In this document: positions 63,733 to 64,000 of the stretch, one piece after another
Layout of the letters: each line of letters begins with the position of its first letter
Numbering within the stretch: position 1 is the first letter of the stretch
Assembly (NCBI GenBank): GCA_947311255.1
Contig: CAMZKL010000013.1
Span: 18,802-82,801 of the forward strand
Length of the DNA: 64,000 nucleotides
Reading direction: 5' to 3'
Origin: an uncultured Chlorobiota bacterium
GTDB taxonomy: Bacteria > Bacteroidota > Bacteroidia > Bacteroidales > JAADGE01
Notes under the pieces: generated by a model
The model's input: the letters and a program-made list of their open reading frames with translations, nothing else
Told to the model about the DNA's origin: nothing
The model's database searches: none
Position numbers and translations under genes: made by a program

Positions 63733-64000
63733 ATGTTACCCGATATAGAAAAACAGTCCAAAGATAAAATCAAAGAATTTCAAGAAAAAAAACTGAAAAC
63801 ACTTTTAAAATATATTTCAGAGAATTCTAAATTTTATAAAGACCTATTTGCAGGAAATAATATAAATATTGCTGAAATAAAAACACTTGAAGATTTGCAA
63901 AAAATACCAGTTACAACTAAAAAAGATTTGCAAGAAAGAAATGAAGATTTTCTATGTGTTCCTAAAAATAAAATAATAGACTATATAACAACATCCGGAA
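63733..64000 (+). CDS. Phenylacetate-CoA ligase-like adenylate-forming enzyme (partial, N-terminus)
   Basis: The 89 visible residues run off the window end. KLKTLLKYISENSKFYKDLF and LEDLQKIPVTTKKDLQERNEDFL match the N-terminus of the PaaK-type ligases, which activate aryl acids (phenylacetate or related) with ATP and CoA; the frame reaches the ATP-loop beginning (TTSG). Substrate cannot be judged from this part. The presence of gcdH in the window is compatible with aromatic or amino-acid breakdown, but this is weak evidence. Confidence 0.8.
   Translation, partial: MLPDIEKQSKDKIKEFQEKKLKTLLKYISENSKFYKDLFAGNNINIAEIKTLEDLQKIPVTTKKDLQERNEDFLCVPKNKIIDYITTSG

Overview
The window looks like part of a low-GC Bacteroidota chromosome. 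Three things point there. Several genes are preceded by the Bacteroidota promoter pattern (TAnnTTTG, in places with TTTG or TTG about 19-20 bases upstream). Secreted proteins carry type IX secretion (T9SS) sorting domains and TonB-dependent/CarboxypepD-like receptors. Lineage-typical families such as DUF2723, DUF4271, DUF4294, a short RpoD and S16 with a long tail are present. No rRNA, tRNA, CRISPR array or complete insertion sequence was found. I cannot name a genus.

Layout. 0-7.3 kb is a leftward block: TlpA-like lipid/redox protein, HAMP-GAF-PAS sensor, rsmI, an RpoD-like sigma gene interrupted by an in-frame TAA, and a tandem AAA+ ATPase. 7.4-9.1 kb holds cheR and a sirtuin. 9.06-9.96 kb is the wreck of a C39-peptidase/HlyD bacteriocin exporter. 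10.4-16.2 kb is the most interesting locus, a tight seven-gene operon (DsrE-like, TusA, FlpD/MvhD-like, QmoA-like, QmoB-like, small winged-helix-like protein, QmoC-like) with visibly higher GC than its neighbours. 16.6-23.1 kb has an AlbA_2 protein, a giant DUF2723 membrane protein, rpsP-rimM and xth. 23.2-28.7 kb is leftward: TonB-dependent receptor, DUF58, thioredoxin, FG-GAP T9SS cargo. 28.9-37.4 kb contains two ABC systems, one with its GntR regulator and one with an M1-peptidase/permease fusion, followed by an outer-membrane barrel. 40.2-57.2 kb is mostly housekeeping and central metabolism: rnpA, hemD, gcdH, an S41 protease, siaC, mobA, arcA, mltG, a cyclic-2,3-DPG-synthetase-like GTPase, gyrB, ahcY, fabD. 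57.4-64 kb has a small barrel protein, sulfide:quinone oxidoreductase (SQR) with a tiny downstream gene, recO, a decayed T9SS gene, gltX and the start of a PaaK-like ligase.

How parts may work together. The Qmo-like operon combines sulfur-carrier proteins (DsrE, TusA) with flavin/iron-sulfur electron-transfer subunits and a quinone-reactive membrane subunit, but no aprAB, dsrAB, HdrB or lipoate-binding protein is visible here. Together with the SQR at 58.2 kb it suggests that sulfane sulfur or sulfide is connected to the quinone pool. This is an inference.

Non-coding structure. A 166-191 bp MITE-like repeat with terminal inverted repeats occurs three times (32.7, 57.2, 63.5 kb), with a deleted 62-bp derivative at 8.2 kb. 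A perfect 87-bp direct repeat lies between two ABC genes. Two otherwise good reading frames lack an ATG at the expected start (ATA at 32561, ATT at 57924).
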